This document shows positions 46,786 through 55,670 of a DNA stretch of 64,000 nucleotides, piece by piece. A model generated the notes under the pieces. It did no database searches. It was not told the origin of the DNA and saw only the letters and a list, made by a program, of their open reading frames with translations. How positions within the stretch are numbered: the first letter of the stretch is position 1; each line of letters begins with the position of its first letter. A program made the position numbers and the translations under genes. The stretch is from contig CBFICB010000004.1 of the NCBI GenBank assembly GCA_965661005.1, positions 62,001 to 126,000 on the forward strand, in the 5' to 3' direction. Source of the DNA: UBA5109 sp965661005. Its GTDB lineage: Bacteria; Pseudomonadota; Gammaproteobacteria; Pseudomonadales; Pseudohongiellaceae.

Positions 46786-47583
46786 ATGCATGGTAAGGAA
46801 ATTGAATCTACTGCGACAGCTACTGCCAGTGCCTTACATCGTTTTAACCGTTACGAAATAAAGTATTTCCTGCCTGAGAATCAAATAGCCGAATTCAAGG
46901 AAAATGTGCAACAGCGCATGGATACTGACGCCCATGCAAAAGAGAGTTCGAAACGCATTACCAGTCTTTATTACGATACTGAAGATTTAAGGTTCTACTG
47001 GGAAAAGATTGAAGGATTAAGGTTTCGACGCAAGTTACGCATTCGTGCATATGGTGAACCTGATAGTATTAAGGACGACAGCATGGTCTTTGTTGAAATT
47101 AAACAGCGAGTCAATCGAGTAACGCAAAAACGTAGAGTCCCATTGCCGTATGCCATGGCAAAAATTTTATGTGATGAAAAAATTGATCCGGAATACCCGG
47201 GAGTTCGGCAAGCCTTTGTTGATGAAGTGCTCGCACTCGGTGAAATAGCTGACTTACGACCCATGGTAATTACGACCTATCACCGTGAAGCCTATGTGGG
47301 CGTGGATGCGGATCTTGGTCTGAGAATTACTATGGATCACCGTGTACAGGGGCGAGAAAAAGATTTTAATTTAGGTGTAAGATCAGAAAATAAATTTATT
47401 ATTCCCTCATATTTATCTATAGTCGAAGTCAAAGCCAATGAACGGATACCCACATGGTTTACAGATCTGGCTGCAAAAATGAGTTTGGATGTTATTCGTG
47501 TATCAAAATATTGCAAAGCAATTGAAGCAAATTTGGTAGGGGTGAGAGCTAACTTGCACGCAAGGAACTTGCCTGGATCATAA
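46786..47583 (+). CDS. VTC-domain polyphosphate polymerase
   Basis: 265 residues, all VTC domain, the triphosphate-tunnel polymerase that builds polyphosphate from nucleotides in yeast Vtc4. Basic tunnel motifs: FRRKLRIRAYG (80-90), FVEIKQR (102-108), QKRR (114-117), YHREAY (165-170), the acidic IVEVKANE (212-219) and SKYCKAIE (240-247). No membrane segment, so membrane attachment would need the next gene. First gene of a run with DUF4956 and CotH. Ribosome site AGGGG about 11 bases upstream. Confidence 0.88.
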   Translation: MHGKEIESTATATASALHRFNRYEIKYFLPENQIAEFKENVQQRMDTDAHAKESSKRITSLYYDTEDLRFYWEKIEGLRFRRKLRIRAYGEPDSIKDDSMVFVEIKQRVNRVTQKRRVPLPYAMAKILCDEKIDPEYPGVRQAFVDEVLALGEIADLRPMVITTYHREAYVGVDADLGLRITMDHRVQGREKDFNLGVRSENKFIIPSYLSIVEVKANERIPTWFTDLAAKMSLDVIRVSKYCKAIEANLVGVRANLHARNLPGS

Positions 47584-47622
47584 GAATTATATGAAATTAA
47601 TTAGCGCTGGGAGTGAGAGTAA

Positions 47623-48300
47623 ATGAATTTTGATGTTGTTGATTTGTCAGGTACCTTCAATACTCTGGATATTATTTTAGCGCTTTCTTTATCCTTTGTT
47701 TTATCTACAATTGTAGGATTGGTTTACAGAGCAACTCACAGAAATATTTCATATAGCCAGTCTTATGTGCAAACCTTGGTTGTAGTTTGCATGGTGCTTT
47801 CCGTACTTATGTTGATTGTCGGGTCTAATATTGCCCGAGCCTTCGCTTTGGTGGGCGCTTTCTCAGTCGTGCGATTCAGGAATGCCTTAAAAGAGACGCG
47901 TGATGTAGGCTTCATCTTTTTGGTTATGGCCATCGGTATGGCTACTGGAACTCAGTTTTATGTATTGGCCATTGCAGCAACAGTTGCGATTTCAGTCGTC
48001 ATACTATTGATGACAAAGTTAAATGCATTCGCCAGTAATATTCATCGCCAGGTAGTTAAAGTTCAAATTCCACCGCAAGGTGATTTTGATAAATTGGTCG
48101 AAGATGTCCTAATAAAACTGACAAAAAGTTTTGAGTTAGTGAGTACCGAAACAATTCGAAATGGCGCTTTGATGGAATTATTCTATACAGTAGAGCTCAA
48201 TCGTAAAGTTGAACCCAGAGATTTAGTCAATCAGATCACTGAAGTAAATACGGGGCAACGCGTTACGATACTAAGTGGTTATGATCAAACGGATCTCTGA
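47623..48300 (+). CDS. DUF4956 membrane protein
   Basis: 225 residues: four or so membrane segments (about 15-140) with the family motif GAFSVVRFRNALKETRDVGFIFL near 84-107 (given in part), then a cytoplasmic domain. DUF4956 proteins often sit beside VTC polymerases; the role is unknown but a channel or anchor for polyphosphate is a common suggestion. Starts 39 bases after the VTC stop, so one operon. Confidence 0.88.
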   Translation: MNFDVVDLSGTFNTLDIILALSLSFVLSTIVGLVYRATHRNISYSQSYVQTLVVVCMVLSVLMLIVGSNIARAFALVGAFSVVRFRNALKETRDVGFIFLVMAIGMATGTQFYVLAIAATVAISVVILLMTKLNAFASNIHRQVVKVQIPPQGDFDKLVEDVLIKLTKSFELVSTETIRNGALMELFYTVELNRKVEPRDLVNQITEVNTGQRVTILSGYDQTDL

Positions 48301-48461
48301 TGGCTCAAGGCCTATGATTGTGAAGCTCTGTGTTTTAGCAAGCTAGTCTGGGTGTTGCCGGTAAGCTATTACACTTCAAGTCAAAAAAAATTCTATGCTA
48401 AGATAGAAGCAGGGTTTATGAACAATATACTTTTATCACTTAAGCACTATGACTCTCGATT

Positions 48462-49799
48462 ATGAATCGAAAAAGTGATCCTGTCTCTTATGACCGCTCC
48501 TGGTGGCAACGGACAATTCCTGTGCGTATCAGGCACAACAGTCGTTTAATTTTTAGTTCCATTTTTATATTAGTGATCACTGGCCTGATACTAGGGTCTT
48601 TTCGTATTGATCCGATTGTTTTCACTCAAGAAAGCCAAGAACAAAGCTACAAATCCCGTTTCAATGTTATTGGGGCTGTTGATTTATTTGATTTAAATGT
48701 GCCTCATGAAATAGAGATGGTGATTAGTCCTGGTGATTATCAAATCATGATGAATGATTACCAGCGCCTGGGTTTAAAAACCTGGGTGCCAGCAAACATT
48801 ACAATTGATGGAACTTTGATTGAAAATATTGGAATAAGATTGAAAGGAAATTCTACCTTAAGACAACTGAGTAGAAGCGCTCGAGGTTGGGGAAGACCAG
48901 GTCGAATGAGTAATGCGACATTTGATAATCCTTCTACTTTGCCTTTTGCCGTAAGTTTTGATGAATACGAAGACGATGTTACCTATCAGGGGAGGGAAGA
49001 GTTAGCCATCAGACCAGCAAAAACTGGCGGTACAAATATTAATGAAGCGCTTGCCTTGCAACTGATAGAAGATTCCGAGCAAATATCTCAGGATTATACT
49101 TGGGTCAATTTTAGTGTTAATGGTTACCCGAGTGTAACACGCCTGGTTATAGAAAATCCTGATAAACGTTATGCTGCGGCTTTGGGCTTGGGTAGTGGGG
49201 TGCTTTATAAATCCACTAGCACTAACCGCTTTCGGTATCTTGGAGACGCCCCTTTGAATTACGAGTCAGATTTTGATCAGATTAATGCTAAAGGAACCCA
49301 TGATCTAACACCGATTATTAATTTGCTAAAGTGGTTGTCAGAAGCTGATGCCGATACCTTTGAAAACGAATTAGCGCAATGGGTAGATATAGATAGCTTT
49401 GCCCGTTATGTGGCTACTCAGGATATTTTACAAAACTTTGATGATATGTCTGGTCCAGGGCATAACTTTCTTCTTTGGTATGATCTGATTGATGGAAGAT
49501 TTACTGTTATTAGTTGGGATATGAATCTGGCCCTAGGGGCTGGAGACTTTATAGGCGGTTTTGATGGTTTTGGTTACGGTGGTGGAAATGCTCTGAAAGA
49601 ACGGTTTATGCGTAGCAATTTTAGAAATGAAATTGCTCAGGCTCGCGAAGAGCTACTTGGTTTATGGGTTAATAATAACTATGCGCTCAGAACTATGGAT
49701 AGACTGGCAGATGTAATCCCGCTATCTGATACCTTGACTGAAGAGCAATTTTTGAGAGATATCGCTTTAACTCGCAGAACCGTGCAATTTCTTCGGTAA
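48462..49799 (+). CDS. CotH-kinase-like membrane-anchored protein
   Basis: 445 residues. One N-terminal membrane segment (29-47) after a short basic tail, so the rest is probably outside the cytoplasm. The CotH pattern is seen: IRLKGNST (near 125), LPFAVSFDEY (160-169), RPAKTGGTNINEAL (184-197), QNFDDMSGPGHNFLLW (324-339) and ISWDMNLALG (350-359), the last being the catalytic metal-binding region of the atypical CotH protein kinases. The 162-base gap before it has no terminator; an own promoter is possible. The ribosome site is weak. Confidence 0.85.
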   Translation: MNRKSDPVSYDRSWWQRTIPVRIRHNSRLIFSSIFILVITGLILGSFRIDPIVFTQESQEQSYKSRFNVIGAVDLFDLNVPHEIEMVISPGDYQIMMNDYQRLGLKTWVPANITIDGTLIENIGIRLKGNSTLRQLSRSARGWGRPGRMSNATFDNPSTLPFAVSFDEYEDDVTYQGREELAIRPAKTGGTNINEALALQLIEDSEQISQDYTWVNFSVNGYPSVTRLVIENPDKRYAAALGLGSGVLYKSTSTNRFRYLGDAPLNYESDFDQINAKGTHDLTPIINLLKWLSEADADTFENELAQWVDIDSFARYVATQDILQNFDDMSGPGHNFLLWYDLIDGRFTVISWDMNLALGAGDFIGGFDGFGYGGGNALKERFMRSNFRNEIAQAREELLGLWVNNNYALRTMDRLADVIPLSDTLTEEQFLRDIALTRRTVQFLR

Positions 49800-49847
49800 G
49801 CTTATTATTAACTGGACTTGTTATTAACCAGAAAAGGAAGATAAATT

Positions 49848-50591
49848 TTGACAGCCTGGATTGATGGTACGGTAGTAGAAAGTATACATTGGCATGAGAA
49901 TTTGTTTTCTCTGAAAATTGAGGCAGATATTCCACTGTTTTCTGCCGGACAATTTGTCAGCCTAGCACTCGACATTGATAATGAAAGAGTAGCCAGACCC
50001 TACTCAGTTTTAAGTTCACCCGGTCAAAACCCTTTGGAATTTTTCTTCTATGTTGCCTCTGATGGTGTGCTTTCCAATGCTTTGGTTAATCTTGAAAAAG
50101 GAGATAAAGTATTTCTTAAAGATAAAGCTCAAGGTTTTTTTATACTGAATGAAATTCCAAGCGCTAAAGATTTATGGATGATTGGTACAGGCACTGGTAT
50201 CGCTCCATACTTTTCTATTCTGGGAGATGAAGAAGTTTGGCGAAAATATGAAAATGTTGTTTTGGTCGAAGGTGTTCGGTCAAGCAAGGATTTGCCGTAT
50301 CAGGATTTAATAGAAAAGCTTGCACAAGAGCATCCTGATAATTTTAGATTCCAGGCCTTCGTGAGCCGGGAAGATTACCCGGGCGCAATTAAAGGTAGAA
50401 TACCTGCCAGCCTTGATGATGGTGGTCTTGAAGATAAAGTTGGATTAACTCTCAGCCCTTCAGATTCACAAATTATGTTGTGTGGAAACCCGGATATGGT
50501 TAAGGATTGTGTCGGAATTCTTAAGAGCAGAGGGTTTGAAAAGAATCTGAGAAGAAAACCAGGTCAAATTACCACAGAAAATTATTGGTAG
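49848..50591 (+). CDS. fpr: Ferredoxin-NADP reductase
   Basis: FAD enzyme moving electrons between NADPH and ferredoxin or flavodoxin. 247 residues: RPYSVLSSPG (FAD, near 46), GTGTGIAPYFSIL (NADP, near 111) and the C-terminal aromatic TENYW. TTG start at 49848 with GGAAG before it. Convergent with modC. Confidence 0.93.
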   Translation: MTAWIDGTVVESIHWHENLFSLKIEADIPLFSAGQFVSLALDIDNERVARPYSVLSSPGQNPLEFFFYVASDGVLSNALVNLEKGDKVFLKDKAQGFFILNEIPSAKDLWMIGTGTGIAPYFSILGDEEVWRKYENVVLVEGVRSSKDLPYQDLIEKLAQEHPDNFRFQAFVSREDYPGAIKGRIPASLDDGGLEDKVGLTLSPSDSQIMLCGNPDMVKDCVGILKSRGFEKNLRRKPGQITTENYW

Positions 50592-50628
50592 TAATATTGT
50601 TATTTTGATTATGATGTTCAGATAGCTC

Positions 50629-51693
50629 TTAAGCTAATACTGCAACACTTTTAATTTGAGCAAAAACTGCCTTTCCTCTTTTGATCTTTAAATTTTCTGC
50701 GGATTTCATCGTAATCCTTGCTAATACGGGTAGCTCTTTGATGATTAATCGCACAGTAAGCTGGGCCTTGCTTTCTTCATAAAGCTCATCAATAACTGCT
50801 GGGAAAATGTTTAGGATGCTAGTGTTGCTTTGTTCTTCAAGCGTGAGGCTAATATCCTGAGCCAGCAAACGAAGTCTTAGTTTTTTTTGTGGTGCTAATT
50901 TTTTTCCGGGTACTGTAAAAGTGCCAACATCGGAAGATAAATAATTCAACTGAAATTTTTCATCATAATTATCTGCTGTTGCAAAAATTAATGATTCCGC
51001 CTGTCGCCGATGTGCCAATGATAAATCGGTTCGAGTGAGTAGTTCACTGATAGGGCCGAAAGCTTTTATAACAGTATCTTCTATAAATATAAGCTGGTCA
51101 GCTAATCTGCCTATTTCCTCATTGGAATGACTGACATAAAGAATAGGGATTTTCATCTCTTTATTGACGATTTCAATGTAAGGCAATAGTTCAGTCTTGC
51201 GGACTTGATCAAGGGAGGATAAGGGCTCATCCATTAATAATAGCTTTGGGTTAGCCGCTAAGGCTCTGGCAATTGCAACGCGTTGGCGTTCCCCTCCTGA
51301 AAGAAAAGCGGGTTTTTTATTCAGTAAGTTTTGCAGCCCTAATAGATCGATGACTTGCCCAACAGAAATACTTCTGCGGTCAGCAGGAGCTCTTTTAAAA
51401 CCATATTCAATATTTCCTTTAACGCTAAGATGTTCAAACAAGCTGGCTTCCTGGAAAACATAGCCAAGGGAACGCTGGTGTGGCGCCAGAAAGATATTTT
51501 CATCCTGCCAGATTTCATCGCCGACTTGCAGTGTCGAATTTGGATGCAATTCAAGCCCGGCGATGGCTCTTAGTAATGATGTTTTCCCGCAACCTGATTC
51601 CCCGAATATTGCAGTGATACCTTCAGCTGAAATATTAAAATTGAAATTTAGCAATTCAGAACGTGCAATTTGAAACTGTGCTTTTAACCTCAT
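50629..51693 (-). CDS. modC: Molybdate ABC transporter ATPase ModC
   Basis: 354 residues: P-loop GESGCGKTSLLR (near 34), LSGGERQRVAIARAL and LLLMDEPLSSLD, then a C-terminal TOBE (mop-like) molybdate-binding domain (about 290-354). Overlaps modB by 4 bases. Supplies molybdenum for the molybdopterin enzymes, such as FdsA. Confidence 0.93.
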   Translation of the reverse strand: MRLKAQFQIARSELLNFNFNISAEGITAIFGESGCGKTSLLRAIAGLELHPNSTLQVGDEIWQDENIFLAPHQRSLGYVFQEASLFEHLSVKGNIEYGFKRAPADRRSISVGQVIDLLGLQNLLNKKPAFLSGGERQRVAIARALAANPKLLLMDEPLSSLDQVRKTELLPYIEIVNKEMKIPILYVSHSNEEIGRLADQLIFIEDTVIKAFGPISELLTRTDLSLAHRRQAESLIFATADNYDEKFQLNYLSSDVGTFTVPGKKLAPQKKLRLRLLAQDISLTLEEQSNTSILNIFPAVIDELYEESKAQLTVRLIIKELPVLARITMKSAENLKIKRGKAVFAQIKSVAVLA

Positions 51694-52370
51694 AATCGGA
51701 CAACCTTAAAGCGGCCATTGATGGCATAAACGGCTACAAGCATAAGGAAGGATAAGATGACAAGACTGCCAGCTAATAAATGGGCATTTGCGTATTCGAG
51801 AGCTTCGACATGCTCATAGATTGCAATCGAAAGCACCTTGGTTTCGCCAGGAATATTTCCACCAATCATCAATACAACCCCAAACTCACCCAAAGTATGG
51901 GCAAAGCCAAGCACGATTGCAGTCAGCACACCTTGTCGAGCCAAAGGCAAGGCAACGCTTATAAAGCGATCAAAGGGCGAGGCACCAAGCGTGGCTGCAG
52001 CTTCCATGGGTCTTTGACCAATATTATTGAAAGCGTCTTGCAAAGGTTGTACAACAAAAGGCATGGAATAAAAAACAGAGCCAATTACCAGCCCAGTAAA
52101 GCTAAAGGCTAATGGTTCAGCACCGATGGATTCCATCAAGTACCCCAGCGGACCATTATTGCCAAGTAATAATAATAAATAAAATCCTAATACGGTCGGG
52201 GGCAGTACCAGTGGCAGTGCAACAAGGGCTTCGAGGAAAAATTTATATCGCCAGCGACTTCGAGCGAGGTACCAGGCCAAAGGCGTACCTAAAATTAATA
52301 AAATTAAAGTGGTAATGAAAGCGAGTTGTAGTGTTAAAAAGAATGCTGTTAAATCTGCTGATATAAACAT
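51690..52370 (-). CDS. modB: Molybdate ABC transporter permease ModB
   Basis: 226 residues, five to six membrane segments, with the EAA loop EAAATLGASPFDRFISVALPLA near residue 135. Start GGTTGT.. is the ATG at 52370. There is no modA (binding protein) before it, unlike most mod operons; it is divergent from moaA instead. Confidence 0.93.
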   Translation of the reverse strand: MFISADLTAFFLTLQLAFITTLILLILGTPLAWYLARSRWRYKFFLEALVALPLVLPPTVLGFYLLLLLGNNGPLGYLMESIGAEPLAFSFTGLVIGSVFYSMPFVVQPLQDAFNNIGQRPMEAAATLGASPFDRFISVALPLARQGVLTAIVLGFAHTLGEFGVVLMIGGNIPGETKVLSIAIYEHVEALEYANAHLLAGSLVILSFLMLVAVYAINGRFKVVRL

Positions 52371-52549
52371 TAGCCTTGGCTTGCTTCAGATGCTTTCTAA
52401 TAATGAGTAATTCAATGGTAAGTGTGCTTGAGGCACCGTGTCCAGTTATATGGCTTTTTGGCCAGTTAAATTTAGCGACAGTTTTTTAATTCCTGTATTA
52501 TTGCCCTTTGCTGTTAAAAATTAATCCAGCAAACCTAGAGCGTAAACGA

Positions 52550-53551
52550 ATGTCTGAATCTGCAACAACTTTGATTGATAAACATGGGCGTCATATTGAT
52601 TATGTACGACTGTCGCTGACAGATCGTTGTGATTTTCGTTGTGTTTATTGTATGTCTGAAGAAATGACCTTCTTGCCACGTAAGCAAATATTAAGCCTTG
52701 AAGAAATATACAAAGTCGCATCAGCGTTTACTGAATTAGGGGTTAATAAAATTCGCTTAACGGGTGGAGAGCCATTAGTGCGAAGGAACGTCATGTCCTT
52801 AATCGAAAATATCGGACGCTTACCTGGTTTGGATGAGTTTCTACTCACAACGAATGGTTCGCAATTAGAAAAAATGGCAGGCCCTTTAAGAGACGCGGGT
52901 GTTAATCGCATTAATATCAGTCTTGATAGTCTAAATGCTGAAAAGTTTAAAGCTATGACGCGCACAGGTAAGCTGGAGCAAGTATTAAAAGGGATTGAAA
53001 CTGCAGTGGCTACAGGTTTTGACAGCATTCGTCTGAATTCAGTAATTTTACGTGGAGTTAATGATCATGAAATTATTGACCTGCTTGAATATGCCATAGG
53101 TTTAGGGATAAACATTGCGTATATAGAAGAAATGCCATTGGGCGATATCAGTGATCATGAAAGAGTGGATACGGTGTTTTCCAATGAGAATGTTAAGGAA
53201 AAAATTCTAGAACATTATGCTATAAGCCCAATAGATATGAACACAGCCGGCCCGTCTCGTTATTATGAAATTGAGGGGCAGCAAAGCCGAGTTGGTTTCA
53301 TATCTCCGGTTAGTCACAATTTCTGCGAAAGCTGTAACCGAGTAAGGGTGACTGTCGAGGGGCGTTTATTATTGTGTTTGGGTAATGAGTACTCAACTGA
53401 TCTTAGGCAATTACTCAGGGAGCAGCCTGACAATTCAGAATTGTTAAAGCAGACTATCGTTGAAGCTATGGACATCAAACCGCTACGTCATTATTTTTAT
53501 GACGAAGAGCAGCCGCAAATAGTTAGATTTATGAATATGACAGGGGGTTAG
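52550..53551 (+). CDS. moaA: GTP 3',8-cyclase MoaA
   Basis: Radical SAM enzyme of the first step of molybdopterin synthesis. CDFRCVYC (near residue 29) binds the first [4Fe-4S] cluster, and FCESCNRVRVTVEGRLLLC near 250-270 the second, with the C-terminal GG tail (TGG) present. The frame is open to 52508 (TTG), but the ATG at 52550 gives the usual 333 residues. Overlaps nothing; moaB follows at 53555. Confidence 0.95.
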   Translation: MSESATTLIDKHGRHIDYVRLSLTDRCDFRCVYCMSEEMTFLPRKQILSLEEIYKVASAFTELGVNKIRLTGGEPLVRRNVMSLIENIGRLPGLDEFLLTTNGSQLEKMAGPLRDAGVNRINISLDSLNAEKFKAMTRTGKLEQVLKGIETAVATGFDSIRLNSVILRGVNDHEIIDLLEYAIGLGINIAYIEEMPLGDISDHERVDTVFSNENVKEKILEHYAISPIDMNTAGPSRYYEIEGQQSRVGFISPVSHNFCESCNRVRVTVEGRLLLCLGNEYSTDLRQLLREQPDNSELLKQTIVEAMDIKPLRHYFYDEEQPQIVRFMNMTGG

Positions 53552-53554
53552 TGA

Positions 53555-54076
53555 GTGGCCAATAATAAAGCTCAGGCATCTTTTGTCGCGTTAAACATCG
53601 CTGTTGTGACAGTGTCGGATACGCGTACTGAAGAAAATGATACTTCCGGAGGCTATTTACAAAAAGAACTTGTCAAAGCTGGTCACAGTCTGGTGGAAAA
53701 ACATATCTGTAAAGACGATGTCTATCGTTTGCGTGCTCTGCTTGCAAACTTAATTGCGGATAGTAGTATCCAAGCCGTGTTGGTCACTGGAGGAACCGGA
53801 TTTACTCGACGCGACAACACTGTTGTGGCGATAAAGCCTCTACTGGATTCCAGTATTGACGGCTTTGGTGAATTGTTCAGGGCCCTGTCTTATCAGGAAA
53901 TTGGTTCTTCTACAATTCAATCCAGAGCTTTTGCTGGTCTCAGTAATGACACCGTAATCTTTTGTATGCCAGGCTCGACGGGGGCATGTAAGACGGCCTG
54001 GGAAGGTATAATTGCTGAGCAGCTAAACAGTCTACATAAACCCTGTAATTTTGTTGGCAGAATTACGGATCATTAA
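53555..54076 (+). CDS. moaB: Molybdopterin adenylyltransferase family protein MoaB/MogA
   Basis: 173 residues. VTGGTGFTRRDNT (near 85) and MPGSTGACKTAWEG (near 140) are the molybdopterin-binding motifs of the MoaB/MogA family, closer to MoaB. GTG start with AGGGGG just before it. Starts 3 bases after moaA, so co-transcribed. Together with moaA, modBC and fdhD it feeds the formate dehydrogenase. Confidence 0.92.
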   Translation: MANNKAQASFVALNIAVVTVSDTRTEENDTSGGYLQKELVKAGHSLVEKHICKDDVYRLRALLANLIADSSIQAVLVTGGTGFTRRDNTVVAIKPLLDSSIDGFGELFRALSYQEIGSSTIQSRAFAGLSNDTVIFCMPGSTGACKTAWEGIIAEQLNSLHKPCNFVGRITDH

Positions 54077-54085
54077 ATCGCGGGC

Positions 54086-54133
54086 AAAAAAAAGCGCAGC
54101 CTAAAAAAGAAGGGATGAATCTGCAGGCTGCGC
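54086..54133 (-). terminator. Minus-strand terminator for the 52-residue gene
   Basis: On the minus strand: GCGCAGCCT (54133-54125), a 22-base loop, AGGCTGCGC (54102-54094), then eight T (54093-54086). The T tract shows it serves leftward transcription, not moaB. Confidence 0.75.
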
Positions 54134-54216
54134 GAATAGTAATTTAGTTAAAATATCAGCTGGTCAAGCAAAGGGGGATAAGCTATCTCAGCTGAATCTA
54201 AATCTGGGTTAGGCTA

Positions 54217-54375
54217 TCAAGTGAATGATGCCCACAAAGTTAATACTGGGATGATCAATATAGCCAGGGTGCTTAAGGCTGATTTGATATATTCCACTAT
54301 TGTTTCTGTGTCTTCTAGACTTTCTGTTCTCTCTGTATTTACTGTATTTGCTGTATTCATTACTGCTTTGTCCAT
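54217..54375 (-). CDS. Small 52-residue single-pass membrane protein (unlisted)
   Basis: Minus-strand ATG at 54375 to TGA at 54217-54219. The ribosome site AAGGAG lies 7 bases before the ATG. The first 30 residues (MDKAVMNTANTVNTERTESL, EDTETIVEYI) are polar and acidic, followed by one membrane segment LSTLAILIIPVLTLW. A minus-strand terminator lies 84 bases after the stop. This combination of start, peptide and terminator supports a real, independently transcribed gene, divergent from the HemD-like gene. No family is recognised. The function is unknown. Confidence 0.65.
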   Translation of the reverse strand: MDKAVMNTANTVNTERTESLEDTETIVEYIKSALSTLAILIIPVLTLWASFT

Positions 54376-54771
54376 CGCGGTGCTCCTTATAAGAATATGG
54401 GATGATTAAGACGTCTCTTTTGAAAACGTAGCGCAATGGTAACACATTTTTCGGAATAAAAGTAACGCTTTGTTAAAATAATTCATAATTTATGCTAATT
54501 TGTTACTTATTGTTGCTAAAAGTGCATATTTCTTAAAGTTGTTTGAGTCCAGTAAATCAGTTCTAATAGCAAGAAGTATAAGATTAAGTTTAATGAAAGC
54601 AGTACTAAAAGTAACATATTAAATAAGTTGTACACAAAATGATCATAAATTCATTACATTTCAAGCAAAAGTGTTACCTTGCTCACATAATGCTAGGAAT
54701 GGCGATCATTAAGGCCTGCATAATGTGCTTGGTCCTTGATAAGTGATTGTGCACATATATTGGAGAGCTAA
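54376..54771. other. 396-base AT-rich gap with clustered GTAAC/GTTAC motifs
   Basis: Holds the promoters of the 52-residue gene (minus) and the HemD-like gene (plus). GTAAC or its complement GTTAC occurs at 54439, 54462, 54502, 54611 and 54673, two of them in AAAAGTAAC or ATAAAAGTAAC. No other gene, tRNA or terminator is seen. Confidence 0.5.
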
Positions 54772-55602
54772 ATGCTAGATCCTAGTGAGAGTCTTAAGGG
54801 AAAAGTGGTTGCGGTGCCTGAAAACAGACAGCTATTGTTGTTAACAAGGATGCTGATTAATCGCGAGGCTGATGTGATTTCAGTGCCTCTAGTTGCCATC
54901 CATGATGCACCTGATCCAAAGCCTGTATTAGACTGGATTGAGGCTTTCATCGCTAAACCGCCAGATATTTTAATTTTGTTAACTGGAGAGGGCTTGAGGC
55001 GCTTGATTAGCCTGTGTGAGAAGAGTGCTTTAAAAAATGCCTTCATAGATGCTTTAAATAAAGTAGATGTCTTATGTCGAGGACCTAAACCTAATCAGGC
55101 TTTACGAGAAATTGGACTTGAGAGACAGTTTGATGCAAAGGCACCAACAACTGATGGCGTTATTGCCAGACTCGATGAGTTGTCAATTTCGAGTAAATCT
55201 GTTGCTGTGCAGTTGTATGGTGAAGAACCCAATCTAAAGTTGATCTCTTATCTGGAGCAGCGAGGCGCTATAGTGAGTACTGTTGCACCATATGTGTATG
55301 CCAATAAACTGGAAGATGAAAAAGTTATTGAGCTCATCAGCGCAATGTCCAATGGTCGAATTAATGTAATTGCATTTACTTCTCAACCCCAGATACACCG
55401 TTTATTTCAAGTCGTCAAGCAAAATCAGCTTGAAGCAGAATTAAAAGCAGGTTTGGGCCTTTGTCATGTTGCTGCAGTAGGGCCAGTTGTCAAAGAGGTT
55501 CTAAATAATAAAGGCATTACAGTTGAAATAATGCCTGAGCGTACTTTTTTTATGAAACCGATGGTAACGGCAATTGTGAAGTTCTTGAACGCAAAGGGCT
55601 GA
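54772..55602 (+). CDS. Uroporphyrinogen-III synthase (HemD)-like protein
   Basis: 276 residues with two alpha/beta domains of the HemD fold: start VVAVPENRQLLLLTRML, then ILILLTGEGLRRLI (near 67), VLCRGPKPNQAL (101), the middle VAVQLYGEEPN (147) and ending HVAAVGPVVKEVLNNKG. HemD proteins differ widely, so the reaction is inferred from fold. It is not in a hem operon. The ribosome site GGAGAG precedes the ATG. Confidence 0.7.
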   Translation: MLDPSESLKGKVVAVPENRQLLLLTRMLINREADVISVPLVAIHDAPDPKPVLDWIEAFIAKPPDILILLTGEGLRRLISLCEKSALKNAFIDALNKVDVLCRGPKPNQALREIGLERQFDAKAPTTDGVIARLDELSISSKSVAVQLYGEEPNLKLISYLEQRGAIVSTVAPYVYANKLEDEKVIELISAMSNGRINVIAFTSQPQIHRLFQVVKQNQLEAELKAGLGLCHVAAVGPVVKEVLNNKGITVEIMPERTFFMKPMVTAIVKFLNAKG

Positions 55603-55670
55603 ATAGCATTATAATGAGCAAACTCTATACTACCTGTAAACTATATTGAAAATTATTCAGGACCATAACA

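Noticed and set aside
52371..52549. A molybdenum-cofactor riboswitch or ModE site between modB and moaA
   Set aside because: E. coli has a Moco riboswitch before moaA, but the region here shows no matching conserved segments or helices, and only a partial ModE-like GTTATATGG.
54221..54409. 62-residue plus-strand frame opposite the 52-residue gene
   Set aside because: It has no ribosome site, starts at GTG, and its hydrophobic look comes from being antisense to the polar minus-strand peptide.
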